This document shows, one piece after another, positions 1-11,109 of a stretch of DNA of 64,000 nucleotides (position 1 is its first letter; each line of letters begins with the position of its first letter). Location: assembly GCA_033961575.1 (NCBI GenBank), contig CM066733.1, positions 64,044,921 through 64,108,920 of the forward strand, written 5' to 3'. The notes beneath the pieces are model-generated. The model saw nothing but the letters and a program-made list of their open reading frames with translations, had not been told where the DNA came from and did no database searches. This DNA comes from Aselliscus stoliczkanus (taxonomy: Eukaryota > Chordata > Mammalia > Chiroptera > Hipposideridae). Both the position numbers and the translations under genes were made by a program.

Positions 1-37
1 TTTCCATTGCACATAGAATGACAAGATTAACCTTCTT

Positions 38-184
38 TTTTTTTTTTTTCCAGCTGAGCCATCCTGCCTCCTGTTGGCAGTTCAACAGCAACTCAGCTCA
101 GGCTGGCATTGAACCGCTGTTGCTCAGAGCTCAGCTCACACTCTTGAGCAAGCTCTTAACCAACTGAGCCATTCGGCCGGCCCC
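38..184 (-). repeat. tRNA-derived SINE, 145-nt form, with target-site duplication
   Basis: Insertion bounded by a perfect 14-bp direct repeat, agattaaccttctt, at 24-37 and 185-198. The T-rich left end is the inverted poly(A) tail. Read on the minus strand, the head is ggccggccgaatggctcag, with a pol III A-box-like tggctcagttgg, followed by a gagctctgagcaacag segment. The intact duplication and little-decayed tail point to a fairly young retroposition by L1 machinery. Confidence 0.9.
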
Positions 185-444
185 AGATTAACCTTCTTAA
201 TTATTGTGTGCATCCTGTCACTCCCCTGCTCAAACACCTTTAATGGCTCCCATCACCTATCCAGAAGAATACAGAGTACAGACCCATTAGCCTGGTGTTC
301 ACAGGTGTGCTCAGTCTTACCTTGACTGATTCCCATGCTTTGCATGGAATGTGCTCCAGCCTAAATCCACTTGCTGTTGTCTGTGGTCCTCGCAACTTCC
401 ATCTTCACACTTTTGTCTTTACTCCTAAAATCCTTCCCATTCTT

Positions 445-888
445 TTCTTTCTTTTTTAAAGATTTTATTGGGGAATTGGGGGAGGGGAACAGACAAGTTG
501 CTGTCCTTTTGTTCTTCAGTCTAGTTGTGGAAGACGTCGCTTCACTGGCCCATGTTGGTATCATCATTGCATTCTTCCCGGGTGAGGCAGTCACTCGCCA
601 GCCATTGGATGGCCACTCATGGTGGCGCTTGGCAGCTCACACCAGCTGCCGGCTGCCAGCCACTCACGGTAGCTCACAGTAGCTCATGGCAGTCCACTGC
701 AGCAGGGGCTGCAGCTATGCCGACCTGGGGACTCACAGCAGCCCAGCTCCAGGTGGAGCTGTTGTTCGCCATCTTAGCTGTAGAGGGCAGTGTCACTGGC
801 CCTCATATGTGGGATCCAAACCAGGGCCCTGCTGCTCAGAGCTGGCGTCCCAAGCCAATTCTTAACCAATGTGCCACTTGGATGGCCC
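445..888 (-). repeat. Long composite tRNA-derived SINE with 17-bp target-site duplication
   Basis: A perfect 17-bp direct repeat, aaatccttcccattctt, flanks the insert at 428-444 and 889-905. On the minus strand it has a tRNA-like head, a B-box-like ggtttggatcc and catatgagggccagtgacac, then about 300 nt of body with a gctgcagcccctgctgcag hairpin, ending aataaaatcttt and oligo-A. The copy at 58484-58910 is collinear. Near the head it carries a ctctgagcagca segment that resembles the 145-nt form, so it may be a hybrid. Open frames of 103 and 136 codons on the plus strand lie largely in the repeat and are not genes. Confidence 0.9.
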
Positions 889-905
889 AAATCCTTCCCA
901 TTCTT

Positions 906-1966
906 AAGCTTGCAACTTCTTTCCTTTTCTTCTGAACTTTAAGAGTGTTGGTTTTTTGGTTGTTGTATGCCTGATAAGACCCTTACATTCTACTGTTTGG
1001 TTTTGTGATCTTTCACACCGAATTATAAACTCTTGAACTTATGAACTATTTTTTATCCATCTTTTTATGCTCTTTAGTGTTTTTTTAATGATGGGTGGTT
1101 AATATTTTCTTATCGAAGGAATGGTGGATTGGACGAAGCTCCAGCTTCTCACAGCTGGAGGAGAATATCAGCAACACTGTGTTAACAGCAAGGATTCCAG
1201 CTGCAGTTCCCCTACTTGATTCTAGCAGGAGAAGCCTGTCACTCTGCCAGGAACTATGCAAGTTGGTTTTCTTCTGTATCTGATGCACTGAGGAAGGTGG
1301 ATGTGTCTGTGTCCCCAGGTGCAGCCCCAGTGAGAAGAGGAAGACAATGCAAGGTATTTGGAGCCCTGTGTCTGCTCAGCCTGCTACCCCTAGCCAGTCT
1401 ACCCCAGCCCCTGGGGCCCGCTCAGTAATTTCCTCAGCTGAAGTCTTCAGCTCGCTAACTTTAAAGACTGCAAAGTTCACCCAAGCAAGGTGTTCTTTCT
1501 ATTCACTTTCAAATGACTGACCAGCCATTGCAACAACTCCGTGTGTGTCTATGTGTGTGTTCATGGGAGAAAGATTTGTGGAAGCTATGAGACTTTAACT
1601 GGAATCTGGTTATGTGATGAGGACTGAGGAATGGCATGAACATGGAGGCAGGATTGTACAGACATGTTTCAGTTCAGGGAATAGTCCAGTTTAACTGGAG
1701 CTTCAAATGGAAGAAAAAAAATGGAAATTTGAAGCGGAAGAGTGGGATCACATTAGAGATGATTTAGAAACCATTGGACTTATGTCCGAGGCTTTGGGTT
1801 CTAGGGAAGGGAAGGCAGGGTATGATGGCAGGAGGGTCTGACTAGGGATGGCAAACAGGTTTCAACTCTTGTTCAATAACTTAACCGCTCTGTGTGATGG
1901 TTCATCTGTAAATTGGGGATATGATACTTTCCTTATGAAACTGTCATGAAGATGAGAGTATATAAA
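906..1966. other. Intergenic DNA, no gene seen
   Basis: Looks single copy apart from a faint MIR-like end at about 1860-1960 (taaattggggatatgatac). Frames of 60-75 codons overlap on both strands without codon bias. Confidence 0.6.
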
Positions 1967-1976
1967 ATTACTCCTG

Positions 1977-2048
1977 GGCCCCCTGAGTGATGCGGTGGTT
2001 AAGCATTGGCTTGGGAAGCCAGCGGTCCCAGTTCGGGTCCCACATATG
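1977..2048 (+). repeat. Tail-less 72-nt tRNA-like SINE head
   Basis: A 72-nt insert between 10-bp direct repeats attactcctg (1967-1976 and 2049-2058). It contains gcggtggttaagcattggc, a short stem around cttgggaagccagcgg, and a B-box-like gttcgggtcc, ending cccacatatg. It stops where the longer family members continue into body or tail, and has no poly(A). Neighbouring sequence (about 1860-1960) resembles a MIR 3' portion. Confidence 0.8.
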
Positions 2049-2929
2049 ATTACTCCTGTGAAATGAATGGTCAATGAGTCTGGCAAATTATTGGTCCTAT
2101 TTTCTAAAAGGGTAAGAAGATTGGGTCTCCTAACTGTGCAACAATCAGTGTGATGGGGTTCTTCGGTGAGATTCTAGATCAAGTTACTGCGGACTTGGTT
2201 GGTGAGCATGAAACGAAGCTGTGATGTCCAGGAGCTGGTATGATTTCCCAGAGAACTCTTCACATGAGCACAATATGATTTGCTGTGTTGTGAGGGTTGC
2301 CTGACTCTTCCAGCAAATGCAACAGCAGTAGCATGTGTGGATTTCAGTGAGACAACTTGCAAGATTCTTCATAACAGACTGATGAACAAGATAAAAGAGT
2401 GTACGCAGAACAAGGCACCTGGCTGGTTTTATTATATAACGTGACCCCAAGGTGGTGGAATCAAAGCAATGTCAATCTGCAGATGGTTTCTAAGTGGCAC
2501 CACTACCGACCTAGTTCAACAATTTCAGAAAAGAACTTAGAGGAATATGTAGAAGGTCTGCCTATCAAATACTGAGATGGCAAAGAGCCTGTGAGGAAAA
2601 TAAATGTTAAGGAATAAGGACCAGGATTTTAAAAACTCTATTATTTAGAGATTCCTAGAGCATTTAGGTCCTGACAATAAACACTGTTTATTTCATGATG
2701 AGTTTTCAGAACGCTATTATCCATGCGTCCAAATCGCAAACACACTCTCCTCTCTCTTGGCTTCCTAAACTTCTACGAATATTCCGTTTGCCTGGCACTG
2801 AACCAGCACCATAGGAATGGAACAAGGACAGAGCCTTCCTTCTAAAAGACCAAGCTGTAAAATTAGCAAAGGAATAAAAAACAGCTGGCGAAATATGATA
2901 GCTGTTATTCCGAGCCCATGAACCTGAAA

Positions 2930-3350
2930 AGATAGTTTATTTCAGAAGACAAACAAAATCTGCCTTCTGTTTGATCTGGGACAGCATCCACCATCAGAAG
3001 CCATCCGTTCACATTTAGTGACTCTGGAGGTTTGGGACAAGCAGTACAGGCGCTGTAAACAAAGAACAGAAAGGATCGGTTTCCATCTTAATTTGACAGT
3101 AAACAGTACTAATTTGACTCTGCAGCTGTTTATCGATACCCAGGGAAAAAAAAAGTTGCAATTCAATAGAGAGAACAGTAGCCAGTGTGTTGGGGCAGAA
3201 TTGTTCCTAAGATGGCAGGAGCCAGGCTGTCTTGAATCTCTTGATGTTAAAAGAACACAATGTAAATTGCCACACAATGTGGTTTTCATCTGGCAGCAGG
3301 GCCAGCAATGGGATCCTATAGTTTTTAGCCTTTAGAGAGGGCTCTCTGTA
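2930..3350. promoter_or_regulatory. Repeat-free stretch, candidate regulatory element
   Basis: Contains gctgtaaacaaagaacag (FOX/SOX-like) and the inverted pair ccacacaatgtgg at 3270-3282, which overlaps a RUNX-type tgtggttt. Two opposing frames of 105 and 115 codons are not supported as genes. Confidence 0.25.
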
Positions 3351-3439
3351 GTGGCTTCATCTTGACTCGTCTTAGTAACTACCAATGGATTCCCTGCCAG
3401 TCATTTAATATTTTACAGAAAACAGGTCTGGCCCAAGGC

Positions 3440-3600
3440 AAAATTCTTTCTTTATTCACTCACTCACTCATTTTACAAATGTGTATTAAGTGCTTCTTCT
3501 ATGGCAATTGCTGAGCTGTGTATTGGAGAAGAAAAGGTGAATATTGTTTGTGCCCACTTGACCTTCACTTTCTAGCTATAGATAAATTTGCAAACAATTA
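3440..3600 (-). repeat. L2/MIR-class fragment
   Basis: Reads tttattcactcactcactca, gtgtattaagtgcttcttct and caattgctgagctgtgtatt, the antisense of the common 3' end of old LINE/SINE elements. Subfamily uncertain. Related short pieces lie near 4250, 15640, 27620 and 51750. Confidence 0.4.
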
Positions 3601-3749
3601 ATGATAATCCATTAAAGTAAGCATAATCATAGAAGTGTACTCTGGTTAATCAAAGAATCTGGGTAGTTGAGTTCCTGTGTGTATCATCCATGAATTGGTC
3701 ATATAGAACTACGCAATCGCATGCGATTTGAAAGCTCTTTCCTCCATAA

Positions 3750-4010
3750 GTATTCATTCATTTACTATATTTGGGGTGATTCTGACAGGACTAATATGTC
3801 AGACACCTTGGCGAGTACTTTTCATGCATTATCTCCCTCAGTCTTTGCAACCATATGAGAAGGTGGGCACAGCTGTCATTCATTTGGTCAATGAAGAAGC
3901 TATAGTGTAGAGGTTGAATTTCTTGCCTGTGGCTGTGAAATTACTCAGTGGAGAAACTAGGCACAGAATCCCAGTTCAGCAGACTTCCGACTCCATGCTT
4001 TTCATAATAA
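3750..4010 (-). repeat. MIR or related element, antisense
   Basis: Reads ttttcatgcattatctccct, atatgagaaggtgggcacag, cttgcctgtggctgtgaaat and ctccatgcttttcataat. It fits a diverged antisense MIR, so the short frames here are not genes. Confidence 0.5.
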
Positions 4011-5160
4011 TGCTCCTATTTAAGGTTCTTAGAGGCTGTAACCCCAGTGCAGTGGCCCATCACGGACATCAATTATCATTGTCATATATTTTTGAAAAAG
4101 CATAGGTTTTCCAATGAATACATATTTCTTCTAGTAATGTATACTACAATTCACATCTCACACCTGTCCATATAATATTAAACAGCCACCTTTAGATGAC
4201 ACTCATGATCTGCTGCTTAGAATAAACAGAATACTGTGCTTCAGTTCTTGAAAACATTTTTGTTGAGCATTTGCTATGTGCCAAGGATGAATGTGGGTTT
4301 TGTCATTACTCAGAGTCACAAGTCCAATCAAGACATTGTCCCTGTGACATAATCTGGATTCTTTACCGGAAACTTGATTGCCTTCCCAATACAAAATTTA
4401 AAACAAACACAAGCCCACAATTTTTAAAATAATTTTGAAGACATTTACCCTTTGCCATCAAACCAGAAAGAGTAATAAGACTGAGCAGCTATGAGAAGAA
4501 GAAAAAAAAAAAATCCTGTCAAATGTTCAGTTTAGTAAGAATATGCAATTTTACTACTTATATTTTAATTTATCTTCCTCTCAGATGCAATTGAATCTCT
4601 ATCATTAGCTCATATCTGGCCTAGCCAAATAAAGCATTCTATTTAGAAAACGGAATGCTTGGTGCAGCCAGCCCCTCTCCATTTCATTTATAAAAAAATA
4701 GAAGCAATGGACTTGTGACTTCCAGATTATTTCATGCAGTTGGTTTGCCTATGTTTTTGATACACAGTGATGTGAGCTTTGGAAATCTGGATGGCAAAGG
4801 AGGATACACATGGATTTGGTAAAGTGGCTGAATTTGCTCCTTTATTATATGTTATTTCTTTAGGACACTCATCACTTTTTGAATATAAAAGACAAAACAA
4901 AACATAAAAGCAGGGGAAGCATAGTTCTGAACATTATTACAGGGAAATAAACGGTAAAGCTCAGTGGGGCTCAGTTTTGTACCAAGATTTTATTCTGTAT
5001 CACTGATCTATGCCTGCTATCTGAGTCCTACAACCCACTGGGGCTTTTCTGGGCAATTTGCTATTAGTCTCCTACTTACGCAGAGAGTTGGGAGCATTCA
5101 ATACAAATAATAGTTTCATATACTCATACACATAAAACTTTATTTTACGGTGATATGTCA
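4010..5160. other. AT-rich intergenic DNA, nothing recognised
   Basis: A possible L2/MIR scrap at about 4225-4330 (gttgagcatttgctatgtgc). Otherwise no gene, repeat boundary or structured element was seen. Confidence 0.6.
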
Positions 5161-5735
5161 TCGGATGTTCTCAGTAGCAAGCAGCCCAGAACCCTGACTC
5201 CACTAACTTAAGTACAGAATACATTTATTATTTCACATGGCATTTTCAGAGATAGGGACTCTTAAGACTGGTTAACTAAGTTGCTGAATGAGATTGTCAA
5301 AGTCCCAGGTGCTTTCCATCCCTCTGCTCTGCCATCCTCAGTGAGTTGCCTTCATGGAATGGTAGTAAACCTCCCAGCAGTAAGACCAGTATCATCCAGT
5401 CATGACCTTGTCCAGGAGAAGAAGGTACCATTTCTAAGAAGATACCGTTTCTTCCTTATGCCTGTTTTAAAATCCAGGAAACCTTTTCCTCAAGCCTCCA
5501 AAGGACCTCATCTCAGTGGTCAGAAGCATTGTGTTACATGCTCTGACTTACCTCAGTCGCTGGCAGGGAGAGTGGGGCTGCTTAGTCCAATCAGAGCACA
5601 TCTCCTAAAGTGCATGGCTGAGCAAAGTTGGGGTTCGTTATCAAGAAGTTGGAGTGAGTGGCTATTAGGTAGGCAGCCAACAATGTCTGCTACATATGGG
5701 CATGCCTGGTCTGTCTAACCTTCCAACAACCTTGG
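5160..5735 (+). repeat. Probable old interspersed repeat carrying a 145-codon frame
   Basis: Text such as ctctgctctgccatcctcag, ggcttca-type continuation and caatgtctgctacatatggg recalls an abundant ancient mammalian element, and a similar stretch (ttggctagaacttggtcaca) appears at about 29380-29480. The 145-codon frame at 5281-5718 has no recognisable domain and biased composition, so I read it as chance. Confidence 0.4.
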
Positions 5736-5979
5736 GTAGACAGCAGGTCAGGCATTACAACCCCCCACAAACAGAAGAGAACACTGAACATAGTAGTTTT
5801 TGCTCAGGGCCACCTGGAATTAAAAGGTAAAGTAAAGATTCCAAATGGAGTCTTCAGTCCCAAGTCCATTGTTTGCATTTGTTGCCTCCTTTGTCTTGGC
5901 ATAGTCAGGGACTTTTCCTCCCTCAAATGTTTACTATTATCTTTACTTGTGCCTGAACTCAGCTAAGATTTGTCTTCTC

Positions 5980-6160
5980 ATAATGATGGATGTGTAGCCA
6001 ACACTCAGAGAGCACATCCTAGGCCAGGCACTGGGCTAACAACATTACACAATTAGCCCCACAGAACCCCCAATCACACAACTACTGTGAGGAGTTGGGG
6101 TTCAACCCCGAGCAATCAATTCTAGAACCATGTCCTTAACCATGACACTACTAGAGAGGG
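5980..6160 (-). repeat. MIR, antisense
   Basis: Reads ctaggccaggcactgggcta, gttggggttcaaccccgag and gtccttaaccatgacactac, matching the far ends of MIR in reverse. A diverged relative may occupy about 5740-5880. Confidence 0.65.
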
Positions 6161-7160
6161 CATGTCTGTTGTCAGGGTTACAGTGGGCTGGAGTGAAGAT
6201 CATTCAACACTGCATGCACCAACAAGGGTTTCAGATGAAAATGAATTTAGAAGAGTAGATTACGTGCCCTTGGAGACCGCGATCCCTTGGGGTGGTAGAA
6301 GAGCCCTACTGTCTAATCCAGTTATTCCCAATTACAGGCTATTAGACTTTGGAGGAAAAAAAAAAAGATCCCTGCTGAGCCTGTTTTCTTATCTGCAAAA
6401 TGGGGATACAAGCAATTTCACAGCTTTTGTGTTGCCAAGATTAAGAAAGAATCTATGCAAACATACTCTGTAAATCATGGAATATTCTAATGATTATTAG
6501 TTAGTAATTATTATTATTATTATTGGCGTCACCTGCTTTCAGAGATTGGGACATTTCTGCTATTCTCTGTAGGAGTTTCACTCTCTACTTGCCCCCCCCA
6601 TGTCTCCCCAACCTCTCCTGCTGTCTCCACACACCTCACCTTTTGCCCTCAAAGCTGTTGAATGCCCTTCTCCATCTTGTGGTTTTTCTCTACATGACAG
6701 AGAAGGGTGAGATTGTACACAACACTAACAAAAACAGAGAATACACATAAATCAGAATGTAGATAAGCTCTAGTATAGGGCGCAGGCCCTGTGTGCAGCT
6801 GATTTTATCATTGCTGCAGCCAACACCGGCCAGAGCAGAGAGCGCTTGCCTCCCTGGGACAGGACCTGCAAGATATTACAGTTGGAAGAGACCTTGCTAA
6901 TCACCTAAACCCTCAAGTTCCAGATGTTAATGGGCATGACTGGTAAAGAGGATCTATGCTGAAATGTGTTTCCCAAGCACAGGGTTCAACAGTTAAACAG
7001 GCTTCTTTATTCATGATTGGACTGCTGGAGTCCTTAATGGGATTTCAAAGCAGAGCTTTCCCAGGATCCTTTGGCTCTAAAACGATCTTTTCACAGAGCA
7101 TCTGATGAAACCAGGGCACTGGTTTTTCACAGGACACTGATTAAGTACCATTATATTGTT
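6160..7160. other. Intergenic DNA, no gene seen
   Basis: Holds a short (ATT)n run at about 6511-6524 and an oligo-C run at 6592-6598. Frames of 103 and 75 codons have no recognisable product. Confidence 0.6.
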
Positions 7161-7245
7161 TTATATTTAGGGAAACTGAGGTTCACAGAAGTTAACTGAG
7201 TTGCTCAAGGTTTCACGTTAGCCAGAGGAAGAGGGTGGCTCCCAG
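7160..7245 (-). repeat. MIR fragment, antisense
   Basis: Contains gggaaactgaggttcacaga and gttgctcaaggtttcacgtt. Lies just left of the MER5-like remnant. Confidence 0.55.
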
Positions 7246-7261
7246 GTCACCATGCTTTGTG

Positions 7262-7456
7262 TGGGTTGTTCTCAATATTGGGGGGCATCAGCATTCCCTG
7301 GGTGGCTTGTTGACACAGGTTTCTGGGTCCCACCCTCTGAGTTTCTGATTCAGTATGTCTAGGGAGAATTCACACCCAAGAACTTGCATTTCTAAGGAGC
7401 TCCCAGCTGATGCCCATGCTGCTGGCATGGAGATCATACTTTAAGAACTGCTGCAC
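7262..7456. mobile_element. MER5-like hAT DNA transposon remnant
   Basis: Begins gttgttctcaatattgg and ends ctttaagaactgctgcac, which resemble the cagtggttctcaac ends of MER5 elements. The middle has the gggtcccaccctctgag and gtttctgattcagta features of that family. Heavily diverged and without coding capacity. Confidence 0.65.
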
Positions 7457-7459
7457 TAT

Positions 7460-9370
7460 ATCAGCTGGCTCTCCTGTTTGGCACTGTGCATCAGGCTTTT
7501 GATCCAAAGTAAGGTGTGGCTTCCTGGGTGCTGAAGCAGCTCTAGCCTTAGAGTAAGTAGCTGCCCTCCTGATGTGACTTAAAGAAAACTAGGAGACTGC
7601 TGTGGCCTTCCATGAAGGCTCCCACCCTTGCTGAAATTCTTCCCTCCCCTTTATCACCCCATCTGGAACCCTACCAATGAGAGGTTCATCTTGTTTCTTT
7701 GTTTCTTAGTTTTCACTGCAAGTTACTCTTTTTACCATGTAAATGTTAATGAAAGGGTTGAGAAAGGTCATCAGTCACTCAAACGTGAGTAAGATTTAGT
7801 TAAATCACATTCCCCTTTGTACTTAGCTGCGAATACCCTCACAAAAGAAGAGAATTTTTTATTGGGTTGGAAAAATTGCAGGAAGAAGACCTATTTGGGG
7901 AGGCTGGAGGAGAACTTTGAAATGGATTTCTGGGTGCCTAGTGAGGGAGAAAGCCTGGGAGGTGGCCTGCCACTTGGGGATGAATGGCTCCTTTTTGCTC
8001 TGACTAGCATGCTCTGACTAGCATTATCCTAATAGGATACGGTGGGGTGAGGGAAGGGGGGAATGCTGATTTTCCTTTGGGATCACAAAGGTTTGTCCTC
8101 ATTCAAACCCTGGAATGTAAGGTAGCAGTGCAGACAGGAATGAATGACTTCCAGGGCCCCTGCTGACTGAGAAAGCTTCTTCGGGTGACAAAAAACACCA
8201 GGATCTGGCACAGCAGTCTGGGATCTGGGTGGTCCATGCCCTGTGTTTGTGGGAACATCTGCTGGCTTGGCTGAATTTTATGTTCTAGAGAGCCTGAGGT
8301 GTATTTCCTGAGACTGTCACATAGACCACTGAGCCTCCATCTCCAGCTTGCTTGCTCTGTCTGGATCTGAGTCTCTTTTCCTCCTGTAAGTCTGTCCATT
8401 TCTCTCTGTTTCTAGTCTCATTCTGTCTCTCCATGAGACATGAAGAAACTTCTCTGGACAGGCCATTTCAATTGCCAGCAACTGGACTACACCTTTGCCC
8501 ACTTCCAAGAGGTGCCATTCGCATAGAATTCCACAAAATTGCACCTTTTCAGAGTCATGATACTTTTGGTGGTCAGCGCCTTCCATAGTCCCTGCTTCTA
8601 ACTAAAAGAATGAATATGGGGTGAGAGGAGAGGTGGAAGCAGGAAGCTTAGAGAGCTCCATCAACAGGCCCAGTACCAGGGGAAAATGCAAGTCCCTTTC
8701 ACCTGGTCCTCTCCCGCTTCTTGGCAACAGGCAGCTGCTCTAAGGAACAGACAGATGGGATGTCAGACCCTTGGGGAAACACTCTGGGTCAGAGATTTGG
8801 GGCTGCCCATAGCTTTCAGAGGACACATATCACATCTAGACAGTGATCTCTGGAGGGCAATTATATCTGCTACCCCAGTCACTGAGGCTTCTGAAACCTT
8901 TAAAATAGAGTCTTAAAGCACTCTCATCCCTGCATTCCTGTCTTTTGTTCCTGAGACACAGGGCCACGCACAGCAAGGACCAACAGCCGTGGAGAAGTGT
9001 GGAAATCATTTACTACAAGTCTCCCAGAGGAATGCAGCGTTTGGGATCAAAGTCAGAATGGACCCGTCAGGCAGCATTTACCCTCCCCTTTCTGAATTCT
9101 GATGACTGACATTGTTCTGTTTTTATTACTGGCCCTTGGAAGCAATTGTTTTAGAAAAATATTGTCTAGACCTGAAATTGAATGAATATGACATTAATTA
9201 CAGAGGCTTTCCTCCGAGTGTCTTTGCCAGCTGTGTTCTCTGCGCGGGAGCCACGGGGGGCTTCCGGAGCAATGTGGATGGGGAAGCAAAGGAAGCCCCG
9301 CGCAGGAGGCCCCCTGGAGGCCAGGCTCGGAACTTGGCCTTGAACACACCTTTCTGCATTTCACCCTCTT
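7460..9370. other. Intergenic DNA with a small CpG-rich patch
   Basis: No gene recognised. 9225-9335 is locally GC-rich with several CpGs (tctgcgcgggagccacgg, gccccgcgcagg), unlike its surroundings, but too short to call a CpG island. Overlapping frames on both strands at 8103-8588 lack domains. Confidence 0.55.
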
Positions 9371-9374
9371 GAGG

Positions 9375-9530
9375 GCCCCGTAAAGCTGGCACCATTTTCC
9401 CTGTTGTACAGATAAAGAAGCTGAGGCTCAGGAAAGTTAAATATTATGTTTAAGAACACGCAGGGCCAGAAAGGTAAGGTCGGGATTGAGACCCAGGTCT
9501 CCTGAGCTCTAAAATGTATGCTATTTCCAT
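9375..9530 (-). repeat. MIR, antisense
   Basis: Contains agctggcaccattttccctg, agaagctgaggctcaggaaa and gattgagacccaggtctcct. Confidence 0.65.
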
Positions 9531-10910
9531 CCCATCCAGACAGTTGTAGTGAGGTACCTTGGAATGAGACATGCTCTTTAGTAATAGGTTCACTTAAAAT
9601 AATAATTTGTTTGTATAGATTTTTAAAAAGTGTTTTCCAACCCGGGATCCTACATCATTCCCAGGCCACAACATCAAGATAGTGGGTTATGATGACCAGG
9701 ATTAAAACAGAAAAGAAAATTTGTGTTTTAATAATTTACAAGTTTGTGTAAGTATGTAAGTAAGGCCAGTATTTGTGGGCCTAAACCTTACATGATTTTG
9801 GAGAACTTTATCCATGAGAAAAAGATAAGTACTTTTTTTAGAATGAAAATAAAATCACAAGAAATTACAAATTTTAAAAAGTTGACCACAAACATCACAA
9901 AATCCAGAAAACAACATGATATTTTTATTAATTACCACACTCTAGGATACTGGTTTTCCCACATTTGTTGGCTGCATACTCTGATTATCTCTTTATATAA
10001 TTACGAATGTTGTCCAATTATTTTCTGCAGAGATAGAAAGATAATTTGACCTTTTCTTTAGGGTCATTGACAGAAAAACATTTTTTAAATTATTGATGGA
10101 AAAGTTTGCTTCTTTGTTGTTGTTGTTTTCATACTACAACAGGTATTTAATAGTGCTATGCAATATTTTAAGACTGTTGTCAGATTTGGGAAAATAATTA
10201 AGTTTCTTTCATATGTGAACTGTAAGGTTGCATAGAATTTCCCATTGGCCAGTTTCTGGCTTCACCCACTTCAAAACTTTTTCTCCCTCACACCACTTTC
10301 ATTCAATGACAGGTGCCACAGGATGTTCATATAGTGCTAGGACAGCTGTGCCTGCAACTTTGTGTCACAGCACCAAAGGGTCATTCCAGTCTTGACAGGA
10401 TTGGCAATAATTTAACAATAAGCAAAGTGGCTATAAGATAGTTTCTCTCTATCTCTATCTATACCCCATTAAACCCAACCTAGCTGTATCCCCAACTCCT
10501 CAATTCAACTTCTGTTTAATTGGATCCACAAAATTCCCACCTCTTTCTAGCACCACCCAACATATCAAGATTGGTGGAGGGAAAGCTGGAACAGAAAGAG
10601 ACAATGGCCTCTATGTCTTATTTTTTCAAAGGTTGCAAAAAAATATATAACCATGTGAGCACATCGCCAGTGCCCCTCCTAAGGCCTCGTGCAAGAAAGT
10701 AAGTGATCCTTAAGTTTAAATTCCACTAGCTTCATGGAAAATCCTTTTCTCACCTATGTGTGTACAGGGAACATCTCTGCTATAATAGTTAAGATGATAT
10801 TACTGATGGGAATATGGTTTTTTTCCCCTCAGGTGTGCTGGTATTACAGAACAGTTGGGGACCAGAGCTTTGGAGCTTATAATCTTGGCACTCCATAGCT
10901 CGCACCTTTC
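9530..10910. other. AT-rich intergenic DNA, nothing recognised
   Basis: A 101-codon frame at 9744-10049 is Lys/Ile/Asn-rich, reflecting AT content. No repeat boundaries seen. Confidence 0.55.
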
Positions 10911-10915
10911 TAGCA

Positions 10916-11101
10916 CAAGGATTGGCAAACCTTTTCTGTAAAGGACCAGATAGTAATTATTTTACACTTTGTGAGCCAGCTACTCAATTTTGCCTTGCAG
11001 GGCAAAAGCAGCCCTGGACAATACATTAAAAAAAAAAAATAGCATGGCTATGTCTCAATATAACTGTACTTAGAAAAACAGGGGTAGTTTGCTGACCCCT
11101 G
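10916..11101. mobile_element. Non-autonomous hAT-type DNA transposon (MER class)
   Basis: The ends form imperfect terminal inverted repeats: caaggattggcaaac at the left and gtttgctgacccctg at the right. Internal text (ttttctgtaaaggaccagat, agcagccctggacaatac) matches an abundant mammalian MER element that I recall but do not name with certainty. Flanking 8-mers ttctagca (10908-10915) and ttttagca (11102-11109) match at 7 of 8, as expected for an old hAT target duplication. No coding capacity. Confidence 0.8.
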
Positions 11102-11109
11102 TTTTAGCA

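Noticed and set aside
371..935. Two open frames of 103 and 136 codons
   Set aside because: They run through a SINE with clear target-site duplications.
1977..2048. Functional tRNA gene
   Set aside because: tRNA-like, but no proper cloverleaf end stem was seen and it is flanked by target duplications; it matches the heads of the SINEs.
5281..5718. 145-codon open frame
   Set aside because: It overlaps what looks like an old interspersed repeat and shows no domain or conserved motif.
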